From assembly GCA_037127315.1 (NCBI GenBank), contig JBBBDQ010000330.1:7751001-7815000 (forward strand): a stretch of DNA of 64,000 nucleotides. The letters run 5' to 3'. Source of the stretch: Ascarosepion bandense (Eukaryota > Mollusca > Cephalopoda > Sepiida > Sepiidae). The notes below the pieces were generated by a model, which searched no databases, had not been told where the DNA came from, and saw nothing but the letters and a program-made list of their open reading frames with translations. This document shows positions 11,027-21,324 of the stretch, piece by piece. Made by a program: the position numbers and the translations under genes. Every line of letters begins with the position of its first letter. Position 1 is the first letter of the stretch.

Positions 11027-11380
11027 AACAGTGTGTCCCTAAAGTCAGGACACAAAAGGAATCTCATTGGCTATAATTTGTTTTACCTCCACAGATTAAA
11101 CATGGTTTTGTGAAAAGAAGAAAAAATTGACTCGTTTCTCTAGGGTATGCTAAAGGAGAAAGTGCACTCAATGAAAATCACAGATGCAACACACTGGATT
11201 GAACACATAAAAAGCGAATGTGCTAAAATCAATGGCAATGTGCAATCATTGGATCGGGTTCACGTGAATCTTGCAAAGTGCATCATCCTTTGCATTACGA
11301 ATGATGGAAATCCTATTGAAGATGTTATTTGTTCATATTTCATATTTCAATTCAATAAACGAAAAATTCAATAAAATGAG
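11027..11380 (+). pseudogene. Mariner/Tc1-like transposase C-terminal fragment
   Basis: The frame at 11147-11374 contains LKEKVHSMKITDATHWIEHI and NGNVQSLDRVHVNLAKCI, then TNDGNPIEDVI. This layout is typical of the last 60 residues of IS630-Tc1-mariner transposases (L-K-x-x-V...H-I). GTGTCCCTAAAGTCAGGACA upstream at 11030 resembles a mariner terminal repeat. No catalytic residues remain. Assignment is from memory. Confidence 0.45.
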
Positions 11381-11430
11381 AATTTAATTTCTTAAAAATA
11401 TGCATTTTTCTTATGTCGGTTGGTTGTTTT

Positions 11431-12072
11431 GTTTTTATGGCATATCAACCTCGGCGGGTCATTTATTGTCATCTAAATTTTTATTTATTTATTGTTGGTA
11501 ATACCTTTTTCTTTCAACAATTCATTGTTGTTTTTATATAAGTTTTGTGTCTAGTAATATTTTTTCTTTTCGAGTATCAAGTTTCATTGGGATTTGTTTT
11601 AAGGGCAGGGTCCCCAAGTCCTATCCTGTTATTTAACCCATAACTGGAGGGAAGGAACAGATTAATACCTTTCCCAAGGGTACCATTGCTTAAGTGAATG
11701 CAGGGTATTCAACTGGAATTCGAACTCGGCTCACCGAATTCTCTTTCCGAGCCGATATCCACTGCACCACAACGCACATCCGTCACTATACGCTTACAGC
11801 ACCTAGTATTTCCAAGCGGTCACCCATCTAAATATTGTCTAGGCTCAACGTTGCTTAACTTCGATGATCGAGCGAGAACCGGTGTATTCAACGTGATATG
11901 GCCGTAAGCATTTTTCCTATGTGTTCACATCCCAAGGACACCCTGTATAAGTACTGTCTAGGCTCAACGTTGCTTAACTTCGATGATCGAGCGAGAACCG
12001 GTTTATTTTCAACGTGATATGGCCGTAAGCATTTTTCCGATGTGTCCAGATCCCAGGGACACCCTGTATAAG
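11431..12072 (-). mobile_element. Composite 5S rRNA-tRNA SINE, copy 2, with a head duplication
   Basis: Sense is minus. The 5S-like head is at 11792-11909, then the tRNA-like unit (GAGTTCGAATTCC) and body, then a tail with AATAAATGACCCGCCGAGG and GTTGATATGCCATAAAAAC near 11431-11465. A roughly 120-bp block, the 5' half of the 5S head plus the flank ATGTGTTCACATCCCA, is tandemly repeated at 11951-12072. The flank of the repeat also contains GGACACCCTGTATAA twice. Confidence 0.8.
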
Positions 12073-13515
12073 ACCGCAATATTAGAACGCATTTTTACTC
12101 CGTGTCATGAGCTGAATACAATAGAAATAGCAAAGCGTAATGGTCGTGCAAACTGAGAAACTAACTAACGAAGGAAGAGCACGGTTTTCCAATTTTAATT
12201 TTTGGTGAATCTTAATTATTCAGTTAATGATTGAATAAATTCATGGCGGGTTTTATGATAATATAATATCCGTAGAGATTCTCCTATTGCAACTTTAAAT
12301 ATTTGGGCTCAGCAACTTTAACAAAATATTGCAATAACACTCATAAATATAAATGAAGGTCATTATTTAAAGAATAAATAGGATACAAATTAAAATATCT
12401 GTAATTGACAAGCGTAGGGACCTCGGTGATGCTTGGTTAATTGGCCTTGTGCCAAACACGTCCGAAGTACCCACAATTTAAATTTTAGAAGGTTGAAGGT
12501 TGGTTGTTGAAATGTAAAAGGATAAAATATTTCGTGTGTACATTAAAGTAAAGATTTATTTACAGAATGACAAAAGTGTAAGAAGGAAAATATAAGTGAA
12601 ATTTTGTTAACTGAATACTATAATATATTCGCGAAAAGAAAAATGTTAATTGAGAAAATGCATGCAGCTTTGTAATTAGAATTGTTCGTAGAGAAATGTA
12701 GGTATTAAAAATGTCCGCAGAAGTTTAGAGTTCATGGTTGTGTAGTAGCAGAATGTAAAGTCTTTGTTCCTTTCTCTTATTTTGGAAGGTCGTGCGCGCT
12801 CGCGCGTGAGAAAGAAAAAAACAAATAAAGTAGTTGATACTTAACACATCCATTTTGTCGTTGTGTTGTTCTCTTTAGCTGCATGGTGTGAAAATGAAGA
12901 AAAGGACGTTGGAAGAAGAGATCGAATGAAACTGTGGTGGGCCTTATGTCCGGATTGGCGTGGAGTGAAAAAAAAAAAGAAAATTGGCAGTGAGGGCGAG
13001 TCAGCTTGAAGTTTCTTCTTTACATGGTGAGATACTGTCAGCTAATGCTTCCATCTGACTGACCTTGGCGTTAGTGTCGTGGTTTAAATAGTCAAGCTTC
13101 TCATGATGCCTGCTCCAGCGAAGCTTTTTACAGCTAAGTGTGAAAATACGTCATATATGAATTTGCTGTTTTTAATCCAATCAGGATTCAGAATTTGCTT
13201 TTCGCACTGACTTGTGACTTAGTTAGGTTTTTCAAAATTCGTTTGAATCCCCTTTTGCTGGTGTACAGTTTTACTTTGGGTTTTTCCCAAATGTTGTAGT
13301 CGTTTGAATCCAATTTTGCGGCTGTACAATTTATTTTGTGTTTTTTAGTTGGTTGATGGATTATATAGGATTTGTATCCTATACAAGTCTTGCCATTTCA
13401 CTTAAAAAGAGTTTAAACATTTTCTTTTTTACTGAAACCAAATGGCGTCTTTGATATGCATTTCCACTGAGACAAAATGGAACAGTCCATTAGTTATGAG
13501 GTATTGATGATACTT
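12073..13515. other. No gene seen
   Basis: AT-rich unique-looking sequence. A short alternating CGCGCTCGCGCG near 12790 is unusual for this base composition. No splice-bounded ORF or known repeat end is recognised. Confidence 0.5.
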
Positions 13516-13519
13516 TAAA

Positions 13520-13714
13520 CACTTATTTCTTTCTTTCTTTCTTTCTTTCTTTCTTTTTTGCTTCCCCGCTCTGTTTCTTTCTTTTTTGCTTCCCCGCTTT
13601 CTTTCTTTCTTTCTTTTTTGCTTCCCCGCTCTGTTTCTTTTTTTTTTCTTTCTTTCTTTTTTGCTTTCCCGTTCTGTTTCTTTCTTTTTTTGCTTCCCCG
13701 CTTTCTTTCTTTTT

Positions 13715-13758
<44 letters not shown>

Positions 13759-13772
13759 TTTTTCTTTGAAAA
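13520..13772. repeat. (TTTC)n repeat with TTTTGCTTCCCCGC interruptions
   Basis: A long polypyrimidine tract on the plus strand. Four blocks of (TTTC)n are separated by a TTTTTTGCTTCCCCGCTCTG-type spacer, giving a higher-order unit of about 40-60 bp. Flanks at 13440-13510 and 13785-13850 resemble each other (AACAGTCCATTAGTTATGAG versus AATAGTTCATTATTTTTAAG). The long ORFs of K/E/R or F/L/S residues are artefacts of the repeat. Confidence 0.9.
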
Positions 13773-14089
13773 CATGCAGCATTTCTAATACGTCATTTCT
13801 GTGTTTTCATACGGCAAAAACGGAATAGTTCATTATTTTTAAGATATTGACAGGGTGCAAAGTTCATGCAAACTAACTAAAGAAGTAACTAACTGACGAA
13901 AGAAGGAGACAAGCAGTTTTATAATAGGACTCTACTAAAGGATGCGGGAGAATTATGTCTCGATATTGTTCTGCAAGATTAAAGTGAAAGCATGACAAAT
14001 AGGTAAAAAAATAATATTTGTTTCAAAAAGAAGTCTGTATGTTTTCAACGCTGTTTGTTCAATTTTTTGATGTCTACAAGTTCGTAACT

Positions 14090-14520
14090 TTACATATCAT
14101 TCAACTTTAGCTCTTTCAAACCAGTTACTTTGTATTTCTTATCTCTATCGTCAACGTTTCGACTGTTTCTTGTGGATTTCTTCTGGTGTCTTGTCGCATT
14201 CGATAAGCGGTAAAAGCTGTTCAAGACAAGAATGAAAACCTGATTAGAATGAATCAATTTATAATCGTAATGTATCGCCGAGATGGATACGGTACGCAGA
14301 TAAAGTGTGCCGCGGTACTGTTCTGCACAATATCCAATGCCAAACGGATATAGACAGAACAGTACAATAGTTACAATGACAGAAAAGTCAGAACTTACAA
14401 CACAGAGAGGAGGAGTTTTGTTCACCGTAGTCACCGAAGTAATCAGTCCGAATATTACTCGAATGACACTCGAATATTACGCCTCGAATGCTACTATTCT
14501 TCACTTAAACAGATAATTTC
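14090..14520. other. Overlapping ORFs on both strands, unrecognised
   Basis: About 114 codons are open on the minus strand and 69 on the plus strand. I see no domain, signal peptide or splice site that would make either a gene, and their overlap suggests chance. Confidence 0.25.
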
Positions 14521-14594
14521 AGACCATGGGCCATTTCGTCATTGAGAGTGCTGCAGGGGTGTCAGCCACTCTACAACAAATAACACCACCACGT

Positions 14595-14835
14595 CTCAAA
14601 AATGCAAGCAGAAATAAACCTGGGGATACAGTGGCAAAAATGTAGTGACAACATAATGCCTCACAAATCTAGGGAGAAAGAAGGCCGAAGGATACAGCGG
14701 CTGAAATGTTGTGATAAAACAACGAAGGTAAGGAAAATCGTTCATTAGTAATAACAATCCTTAGTTTTAGGAAATCTGATAGAAAGAAGACCGGAGGGCA
14801 CTGCAGTCGAAATGTTAAATAAACGAGGCGAGATC
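14595..14835 (+). repeat. Three degenerate hammerhead-like/PLE-tail motifs
   Basis: Blocks near 14620, 14675-14720 and 14776-14815 share the form (A)GAAGGCCG...CAGCGGCTGAAATGTTG and GAAGACCGGAGGGCACTGCA then GTCGAAATG. This echoes the CTGANGA...stem...CGAAA layout of hammerheads found in Penelope-like elements, but each copy lacks a complete core. They may be decayed retroelement ends. Confidence 0.35.
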
Positions 14836-15436
14836 AATCATCCAACAAAAGCAATTGCAGTTGCTCGTCTCATAAATTAAAACCAAAATATTTAAACGTT
14901 ACCCAGGAACTTTAAAAGCGAATGTAACTGATTGAATTAATAATAAATAAAGGCTAATTGTGACATAATCGGATTTTTAGATCATCTCAACTTGTTTTTA
15001 ATTTTTATCATTAGATAACGCCTATTGAACTGTAGCCAATTCAAACAGTTTTCTTTTTGTCATTAAATCTTATCTTCGCCTACGGCAGATTATGCACTAA
15101 AATAAACTCCAATGAGCTCGTCTTTGAATAGGCATCTGTTTTTTTTTTGTTTTGTTTTGTTTGGGGGATTTTTTTTTTCTCTCTGTTCTTATGTAACATA
15201 TCAATTTGAGGTTTACTGGTGTGCTACACATCAACCCTGGGGCTGCTCAACCGCTCTCCTGATCGCTTGTGAGTAGTCCGAAGCTGGCCACCACTCGTGG
15301 CCTTGGTTTAAATTAGCCAAGAGTCAGAGAGTACCTTACAGAGTATTCCTTTATGTAGGAATTTTTTTTTTAAGTATGGTATTTCATATGCGACATTAAC
15401 TTTAAAAGGTTACGTGTTTCAAGATTTTTTTCGCTT
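14836..15436. other. No gene seen; possible SINE relic
   Basis: T-rich tracts at 15125-15180. Read on the minus strand, TAAACCTCAAATTGATATGT near 15190-15215 resembles the shared SINE tail, with a GC-richer segment upstream (15230-15345). Too diverged to assign. Confidence 0.3.
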
Positions 15437-16790
15437 AGAGCAAAATATTTAGACAATTATGATCATTCTGGTTAGCCATACTTAGCTTATCACCACATCT
15501 ATCTCATCAATCACTTATAGGTCGGAAAGATCAGAGCTCCGTTATTAAGAAATACTTTTGTTATAAATTTCATGCTATAAAAAAGTAATAATTGTGTAAA
15601 TCAGAATAATTTAACTTTAAATTTGCTAATTTTCCAAAAATAATATGTCACAGATGTATATTTTATTTTTGGAATATTTTTAAAACTAAGAATTGACTTT
15701 TGTTTACAAACTTGTCAAAATGGACAAAAAATGATGACTTTTGAAAACTATAAAAAAGTTAAAATTCGAATCAATATAATTTCTGTTTAAAATACACTAA
15801 AGTGTTTTGCTTACTGGAAGTAGTAAATTTAATCATTTAACTTTCAATAAAAGCTTTCAGTCAACGCTTACAGGAAAAATGGACAATTGATCGAGCAAAT
15901 CATGTTTATTCCGATTTGTTTTGTAAATCTGTTTTACAGGATTTGAAAACAAACAATTATGTAATTATTAATGAAATGCAATGTACTATCAGATGTTAAA
16001 TGAATAAGATAACTTTATCATGTCGTAACCAACAAGATAACTATTATTAATGATAAAGAATATGAAAAATAAGATATTAAAAATATAACTTAATAATAAA
16101 TAAAAAACCATAACATTTAATAAGTTACTGAGTTACCTCGTGGTTTTTCCTTATTATCTCAGTTATTAAATTATTTTAAATTTTAATTTTTCAGAAAGCA
16201 TTTTCAAACTTAAGGCTATAAAGGTAAAGTAACTAAAATTCAGTAGAATATTAGATAATTGCTGAAAATATGTTAATTTTTAAATTACAAGGTAGTTCAA
16301 AACGTTTACTCAGGTTTCATACATTTATGTCAATTCTGGTTAACCATACTTAACTTGCGAACACTTCTGGTTGTCAGTAAGCAATCACCATGTCAGAAAA
16401 ACAAGACCTCCATGGTTAAGAAATGCTTTTAAACTACATTTTATGCTATGAGAAAGTAATACCTGTTTCAATCAGATTAATTTTACTTCAAATTTGCCAA
16501 TTTTGTTAAAATAATGTGCCACAGATTAATATTTTATTTTAGCAAGATATTTAGAATTAAACTTTTGTTTACAAACATGTCGATCTGTCACAAATGGACG
16601 AAAAACTCTTAACTTTTGAAAACTTTCAAAAAGTTGAGATTCCAATCAATACAATTTCTATTTGAAATTCACCAGAGTATTTTGCTTACAGAAAACAGTA
16701 AATTTAATCATTTAGCTTTTGATTAAAGCTAAAGATGAAATCATCAAGAAAGCTGTTCGTTTATTAAAATTCACTTTACAACTTAGGTAT
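15437..16790 (+). repeat. Dispersed repeat family B, two tandem copies
   Basis: A partial copy (about 15437-15905) is followed by a fuller one (about 15960-16790). Shared landmarks are TTAGCCATACTTAGCTTA, CCAAAAATAATATGTCACAG, ATTGCTGAAAATATGTTAAT and TTTTTCAGAAAGCATTTTCA. Further copies are at 25850-26700 and, inverted, 62940-63900. AT-rich, non-coding, class unknown. Confidence 0.8.
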
Positions 16791-16932
16791 CAAAAATGAG
16801 TGGAGGTACCTATTATAGTATATATACTATATTTTTTCTTTCTAGTATATATACTAGATATTTTTTTAAGAATCGTCAGCGTGTTGCAAAATAATTCCAG
16901 TTGAATAAAACTGCTGGAAAGTGAACTTAGCC

Positions 16933-16934
<2 letters not shown>

Positions 16935-16985
<51 letters not shown>
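16935..16985. repeat. (TG)n microsatellite flanked by (TA)n
   Basis: About 25 GT dinucleotides preceded by a short TATATATA run, with further TATATA tracts to about 17060. Confidence 0.9.
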
Positions 16986-16987
<2 letters not shown>

Positions 16988-17125
16988 AAAGTGTATGTAT
17001 ATAATTATAAATATCAATATATATATATGCAATTTGTTATATATATTATATTGTTTACATATTATATATGCGTGGTACTTATTTAAAAGCGCTCAATATC
17101 AGTGATAGAGCAGACATATTCATCT

Positions 17126-17339
17126 AGATAGGTGTGAGTTTGTAACCCTGGGTTTCACGCTTTTGCGATCGTCAGACAAACTGATTAATTTTTTTTTAAA
17201 AATTGGTTATATTCGTGTATACACGAATATAACCAATTTTTTATTTTTTTATACACGAATATAACCAATTTTTAAAAAAAATTAATCAGTTTGTCTGACG
17301 ATCGCAAAAGCGTGAAACCCAGGATTACAAACCCACACA

Positions 17340-17344
<5 letters not shown>
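17126..17344. repeat. Near-perfect inverted repeat, 95-bp arms
   Basis: Arms 17126-17220 and 17251-17344 are reverse complements apart from about three mismatches and a one-base T-run difference. Each contains TTTCACGCTTTTGCGATCGT and CAGACAAACTGATTAAT. The spacer repeats part of the arm, so ATTGGTTATATTCGTGTA and its complement form a perfect 36-bp palindrome at 17203-17238. A tRNA-like A-box (AGTGATAGAGCAG) lies just upstream at 17101, so the arm may derive from a SINE. Confidence 0.9.

Positions 17345-17394
<50 letters not shown>
17339..17394. repeat. (ATCT)n microsatellite
   Basis: About 13 tetranucleotide units, immediately after the right arm of the inverted repeat. Confidence 0.95.
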
Positions 17395-17439
17395 AAAGAC
17401 TATGGGTGTGTGTATATTTATTTTACGGGTTATATATAA

Positions 17440-17777
17440 ATATTTACTCTTCTCCCCGACTGGAGCGAGATGTGACACAAGGTCTTTTGTAATGTGGGGA
17501 GCCCGACCGCGTACAAACTGGCAAAATGAACAAAAATTCCCCAGTCCCCTCAACCGCCGGTTGAGCTAGCCCCGGTGACGAGCACTAGGTCCACCCCTCT
17601 GCTGCAATGGGGTGGCGCGGCCGTAGGACACTGTTCCCCGGGACCGGGCATCTACTTTTCTCAGATGCACCTTTGCCCTCGCGGACGGAGCTGCAACTGA
17701 GCCGCACTCTATCTTCGAGGACAGAGACGCAACTGAAAGATGATTTTTTGTTCCCACTCGACACAAAAATGTGCCAG
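17440..17777 (+). promoter_or_regulatory. GC-rich block, candidate promoter and first exon of the cytochrome b5 gene
   Basis: This is the only CpG-rich stretch of its length in an otherwise AT-rich window. It ends in a consensus splice donor, GTGCCAG|GTAAGT, at 17777/17778. The codons ATG TGC CAG at 17769-17777 have A at -3 and end at phase 0, which would join in frame to the phase-0 exon ending at 23772. A longer frame opens at ATG 17607 (57 codons) but its R/S/L-rich sequence does not look like a protein. No transcript evidence is available; it could instead be a GC-rich repeat. Confidence 0.35.
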
Positions 17778-18111
17778 GTAAGTTCAACATATTTGATGTT
17801 TTTTATTAATTTTACCAAGAGGCATGAACCGATACTTTTCAGATTAGCATCTTTATATTTTTTTTTTTTTTTGTCATTACGTTTTTGACGGAATGGATCA
17901 CTGTTCTTTCTTTGCTGTACATTATCACTCTGATTAGATGACAAATATTAGTCTGGTTATTTTATTTTGATTCTACTTTTTCGTAATATTCACTATAATC
18001 ACGTACCTACAAGTAGACATGAAAATTTCAAATATTCATTTTGTTCAAGGTCATTAAGTCAAAGGGTAAAAAATAAAACCATTCATTCATCTGTTTTTCT
18101 TTTTTATGTAC

Positions 18112-18400
18112 TGTGTCCTTTCAGGACGTAGGCGATCATGGCCTTCTACATCTTCCTATCGATGGTGGCTCTCAGCACGCTTTCTCCTGTTAACCCACCC
18201 AAATCCAACTCTGCCATCCACTTGCTCAGGCCTGTCAAATATATTACGCGCTGCTTTCCCCTGTCTCTCTTTCCCTCTATCTGACCTGTGAGTATCAGAT
18301 TCTCCAATCCTTCCTTCTTCGTTACATGTCTCAGAAACTTTAGAAGTCTTTTACTGATGTTCAGTATTAGTTTCTTTTTCGTTTCCATCCTCTCCAAAAC
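18112..18400 (-). pseudogene. C-terminal fragment of second LINE family
   Basis: Minus-strand ORF of 83 residues: METKKKLILNISKRLLKFLR, then EGLENLILTGQIEGKRDRGK and LSKWMAELDLGG, followed in frame-shifted sequence by the CPERTQYIK/KGHGT-type end. The GLENL...IEGKR.RGKQR...YL pattern is the C-terminal region of an RTE-like reverse transcriptase family, from memory. The core RT domain is absent. Confidence 0.7.
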
Positions 18401-18411
18401 CTCATGTATTA

Positions 18412-18722
18412 GTCAGTCAGTTAAGTGCCATACGTGACACACGCTTGGGCAATTATGTCTCGAAAGAGACCTGACTGACTGGGCAGAAGATTATCCCGCA
18501 GTAGGTTGCCATTGCTTTCTACGGTAGACTGGTTGCCGACCAAGGCTATAAAACCCAATCTGTCCTGTTATTTAACCCATAACTGGAAGGAATAGACGGA
18601 TGAATACCTTTCCCAGGGGTATTTGCGCGTAAGTGAATGCAATGAATTCAGCTAGGAATTCGAACTCGGCTCCCCGATTTCTCGTTCCGAGCCGATATCC
18701 ACTGCACCACAACGCACATCAT
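18412..18722 (-). mobile_element. SINE-A, full length
   Basis: Sense minus. The head at 18722 has GTTGTGGTGCAGTGG (A box) and GAGTTCGAATTCC (B box); the tail at 18412 ends CACTTAACTGACTGAC. A hairpin-forming GTCTCTTTCGAGAC-type motif precedes the tail. Directly adjoins the LINE fragment at 18400. Confidence 0.9.
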
Positions 18723-19480
18723 TTATTCAGTTATCCCAATTTGCGTTGCTGTGGTCACCACTTCCTTCCATCTCACAATTGTAATTCATGGTGACATGCA
18801 AGGCAGAAAAGCACACTGGCTTGCCGGTTCTTTTTGCACCGGGGCGTTTAGATTACCCATCTCTCCTGTGAGAAGTTAAAGAGGCAAGACTTAGAAGGCC
18901 ACAACTGGATTGAATTAAGAGTTTCTTCTCTTAATCTGGCGATAAAATATGGAGGCCGTGCGCTGCCCATACTACATCCTTCCGCCTCGCGGCCGTACCG
19001 ACAAGATCCAAAGAAATACAGGGCAGCTGGGCTTTAAGACTTGCAGGAAAGTTGTCAGTGTTGACAATCAGCTACCTTCGGGGCTCTACTCTAGGTTTTC
19101 TGTTTGAATTTACTTCCATAGCCTTTTCCATGTTTTGGATGTGACCGCAAAGCAGCAGAGGTTTAAAATCAGGGTTTTCCTTCTCTTAGATGGCTTACAT
19201 TCCTGGGCCGTAAAGGTTCGTCTATCCGAAGCGGTTGGTTATGAGGCGCCTGTTTTCCGCCTTGGTCTATTCTCCGGTTTAGAGCAGGATTTAGTTGTCA
19301 TTCTATTTGAGATACATGCCACGAAAGCAATTTATAGACCTTGGCATCTTGTCCTCACTATCATCACTCTCTCTGGCAACTTTTGGAAAATAATGTGCGT
19401 ATATATGTATATATATATATATATATATTCATATACATTACGTGTTTTAGTTCCTCCCAAAAATAACGGTTTTTGAATAT
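18723..19480. other. Unassigned, GC-richer sequence
   Basis: Base composition is less AT-rich than the surroundings at 18830-19380. A 113-codon plus-strand ORF (19135-19476) runs into a (TA)n tract and shows no domain I recognise. It may be a relic of a transposon or a multicopy gene. A (TA)n tract lies at 19402-19428. Confidence 0.3.
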
Positions 19481-19483
19481 ACA

Positions 19484-19852
19484 AAACTAGCAGTATAGCT
19501 CGGCGTTGCTCGGGTGTAATGAAAGCTTTAAAACTAATCCATGGTCTTGGAGCTCAGACTCTTTGGACGTTGGCACGAAAGACTAAAAAGCAATAGTTGT
19601 TTCCAGTTAAAGCAAAACCGTAGACTGAAAGAAAAATGAATGGATGTAAATCAAATTTTGATTTCCTGGTATCGATATCAAATAAGTTTTTTTCGTCGTA
19701 AACTGAATTTTGAAGGCTAAATAAGTCCTCTGAGTAAATGGTATCATGACTGAGACTAAGAACTACAATTATACCTACTTAGAGCCAAACCCGAAGCAAA
19801 AACTAAAATAAAAGGGTTGAAAAACTGATTTTGATCAAACCCGGTACCTTGC

Positions 19853-19900
<48 letters not shown>

Positions 19901-20214
19901 CGATTTTCTGCACTACTGTAAGAACTGCAACCTTGAAACTTCTGAATATCGTTTGTTATGTCTTTGTTTTTGAGTGTATCAAATTTGATTAAAATCGGAC
20001 CACTCCTTCTATAACACAATTTTTTTCGATTATCGATTTTCGATATTTATCGGGGGTACCTCGGCACAAAATCTAGCTAAGAACACTCGCAGCCGCTTAT
20101 AGTACAACTGTGTAAATTTTCAAGGAAATCTGTTCAGCCGTTTCGGAGTGTATAGGTGACGGATACACACACACAGACACACACAGACAAAGTTTCATTT
20201 ATAAATAAGTTTAG
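19484..20214 (+). repeat. Dispersed repeat family C, copy 2
   Basis: Same start (ACTAGCAGTATAGCTCGGCG) and end as copy 1, here with a long internal block GAACTACAATTATACCTACT and a (TA)n tract at 19857-19898 in the fixed position before ATCGATTTTCTGCACTA. A solo LTR entered its extreme 3' end at 20215. Confidence 0.85.
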
Positions 20215-20506
20215 TGTTGGGACGCCTGCGCCTATTCGGCTATAATGGACTATTCCATTACTATGTAAAGTAATGGTGGCATCTACGTAAGAGAGTGTGC
20301 CGAGCAGCCGATCGACAAGTCAGTCGTAGACTTCCGGTGACGACCCGGAAGTACCCATTGCTCATACTACGTCTTACGACGGTTGAGACGATTAACCCTT
20401 ATTCTTGTATTGGATACTAATAACCTTTGTAAATACTATTTTCACGGAATACAACAATTAACCTATTCCTGTTGTTGAGTTATTTATTCTTACTCACGAC
20501 ATAACA
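20215..20506. mobile_element. Solo LTR with 5-bp target-site duplication
   Basis: The 292-bp element starts TGTTGGGACGCCTGCG and ends CTCACGACATAACA, that is TG...CA. TTTAG lies immediately on both sides (20210-20214 and 20507-20511). This is what remains after recombination between two LTRs. Superfamily cannot be told without the internal region; 5-bp duplications suit Gypsy, Copia or BEL. Confidence 0.85.
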
Positions 20507-20719
20507 TTTAGATGTTAGGTAAACAAATGAAAACTAGAAAACAGGACAAATTATGAAATAGTATGTCAATAAATAAGGACAAATTATCGAAACACTATGA
20601 AAGAATAAAATAAAAACATTTTAATAGTAAAAATAACAGAAGTACATTTTTATACAAAAAGACTGACAATACATACTCAGCAATACATTTTATCTGTAGT
20701 TGAAGCCATACAATTGTGA

Positions 20720-20792
20720 TCAAATTATTTATAATTTAGCATTAAACAGCCCATAGCGGTGTTGATAAGCCACTAAACAAAATCAACAACCA
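20720..20792 (+). repeat. SINE tail relic
   Basis: AGCATTAAACAGCCCATAGC then GTGTTGATAAGCCACTAAAC matches the shared 3' tail of the composite SINEs. The rest of 20512-20811 is AT-rich with nothing else recognised. Confidence 0.55.
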
Positions 20793-20811
20793 ACATGAAC
20801 TTTCATGACAT

Positions 20812-21034
20812 TCGGTCAGTTAAGTGACATGCCTGAAACACGCTTGGGCGATCATGTCTTGAAACATGACTGACTGGACAGAAGATTATTCCGCAGTAGG
20901 TTGCCATTGCTTTCTGTGGTAGACTGGTTGCTAGCCAAGGCTATAGAACCAAATCTGTTCTGTTATTTAACCCATAACTGGAGGGAAGGGACGGATTATT
21001 ACCTTTCCCAAGTGTATTTGCGCGTGAATGCAAG
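20812..21034 (-). mobile_element. SINE-A, head-truncated
   Basis: The tail (GTCAGTTAAGTGACATGC) through the body TTATTTAACCCATAACTGG is intact, but it stops near 21034 before the tRNA-like head. Confidence 0.85.
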
Positions 21035-21094
21035 GAATTCATATAATATCCTAAAATTTCTTAAAGTGTATTCTAAAATATGACCTAAAAACAT

Positions 21095-21320
21095 AACACA
21101 TATCACTGCCTCCAGTAATTTTACCCGCACGAACCTGTATTTACTCAAAAGCTGAGTATCATCTTCGATGTATTCAATTGTGAAAGCAGAATAACATTTA
21201 ATATTTTTATTACTTCAAAGTTCCCAAGGAAACAAAATTTTGACATTAAATGACCCATAAGAAGTTGATATGCCATTGAACAAATCAGCTAACAAAAACA
21301 TTTAAATCTCTTCGACTTCC
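21095..21320 (+). repeat. tRNA-Trp downstream module without a tRNA
   Basis: CAAAAGCTGAGTATCATCTT, TGTATTCAATTGTGAAAG, ACATTAAATGACCCATAAG and AAGTTGATATGCCATT align in order with 58600-58760 downstream of a tRNA-Trp derivative. A dispersed copy of that module. Confidence 0.65.
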
Positions 21321-21324
21321 TCTT

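Noticed and set aside
13429..13828. Long K/E/R-rich and F/L/S-rich reading frames
   Set aside because: They are translations of the (TTTC)n repeat in different frames; no independent coding signal.
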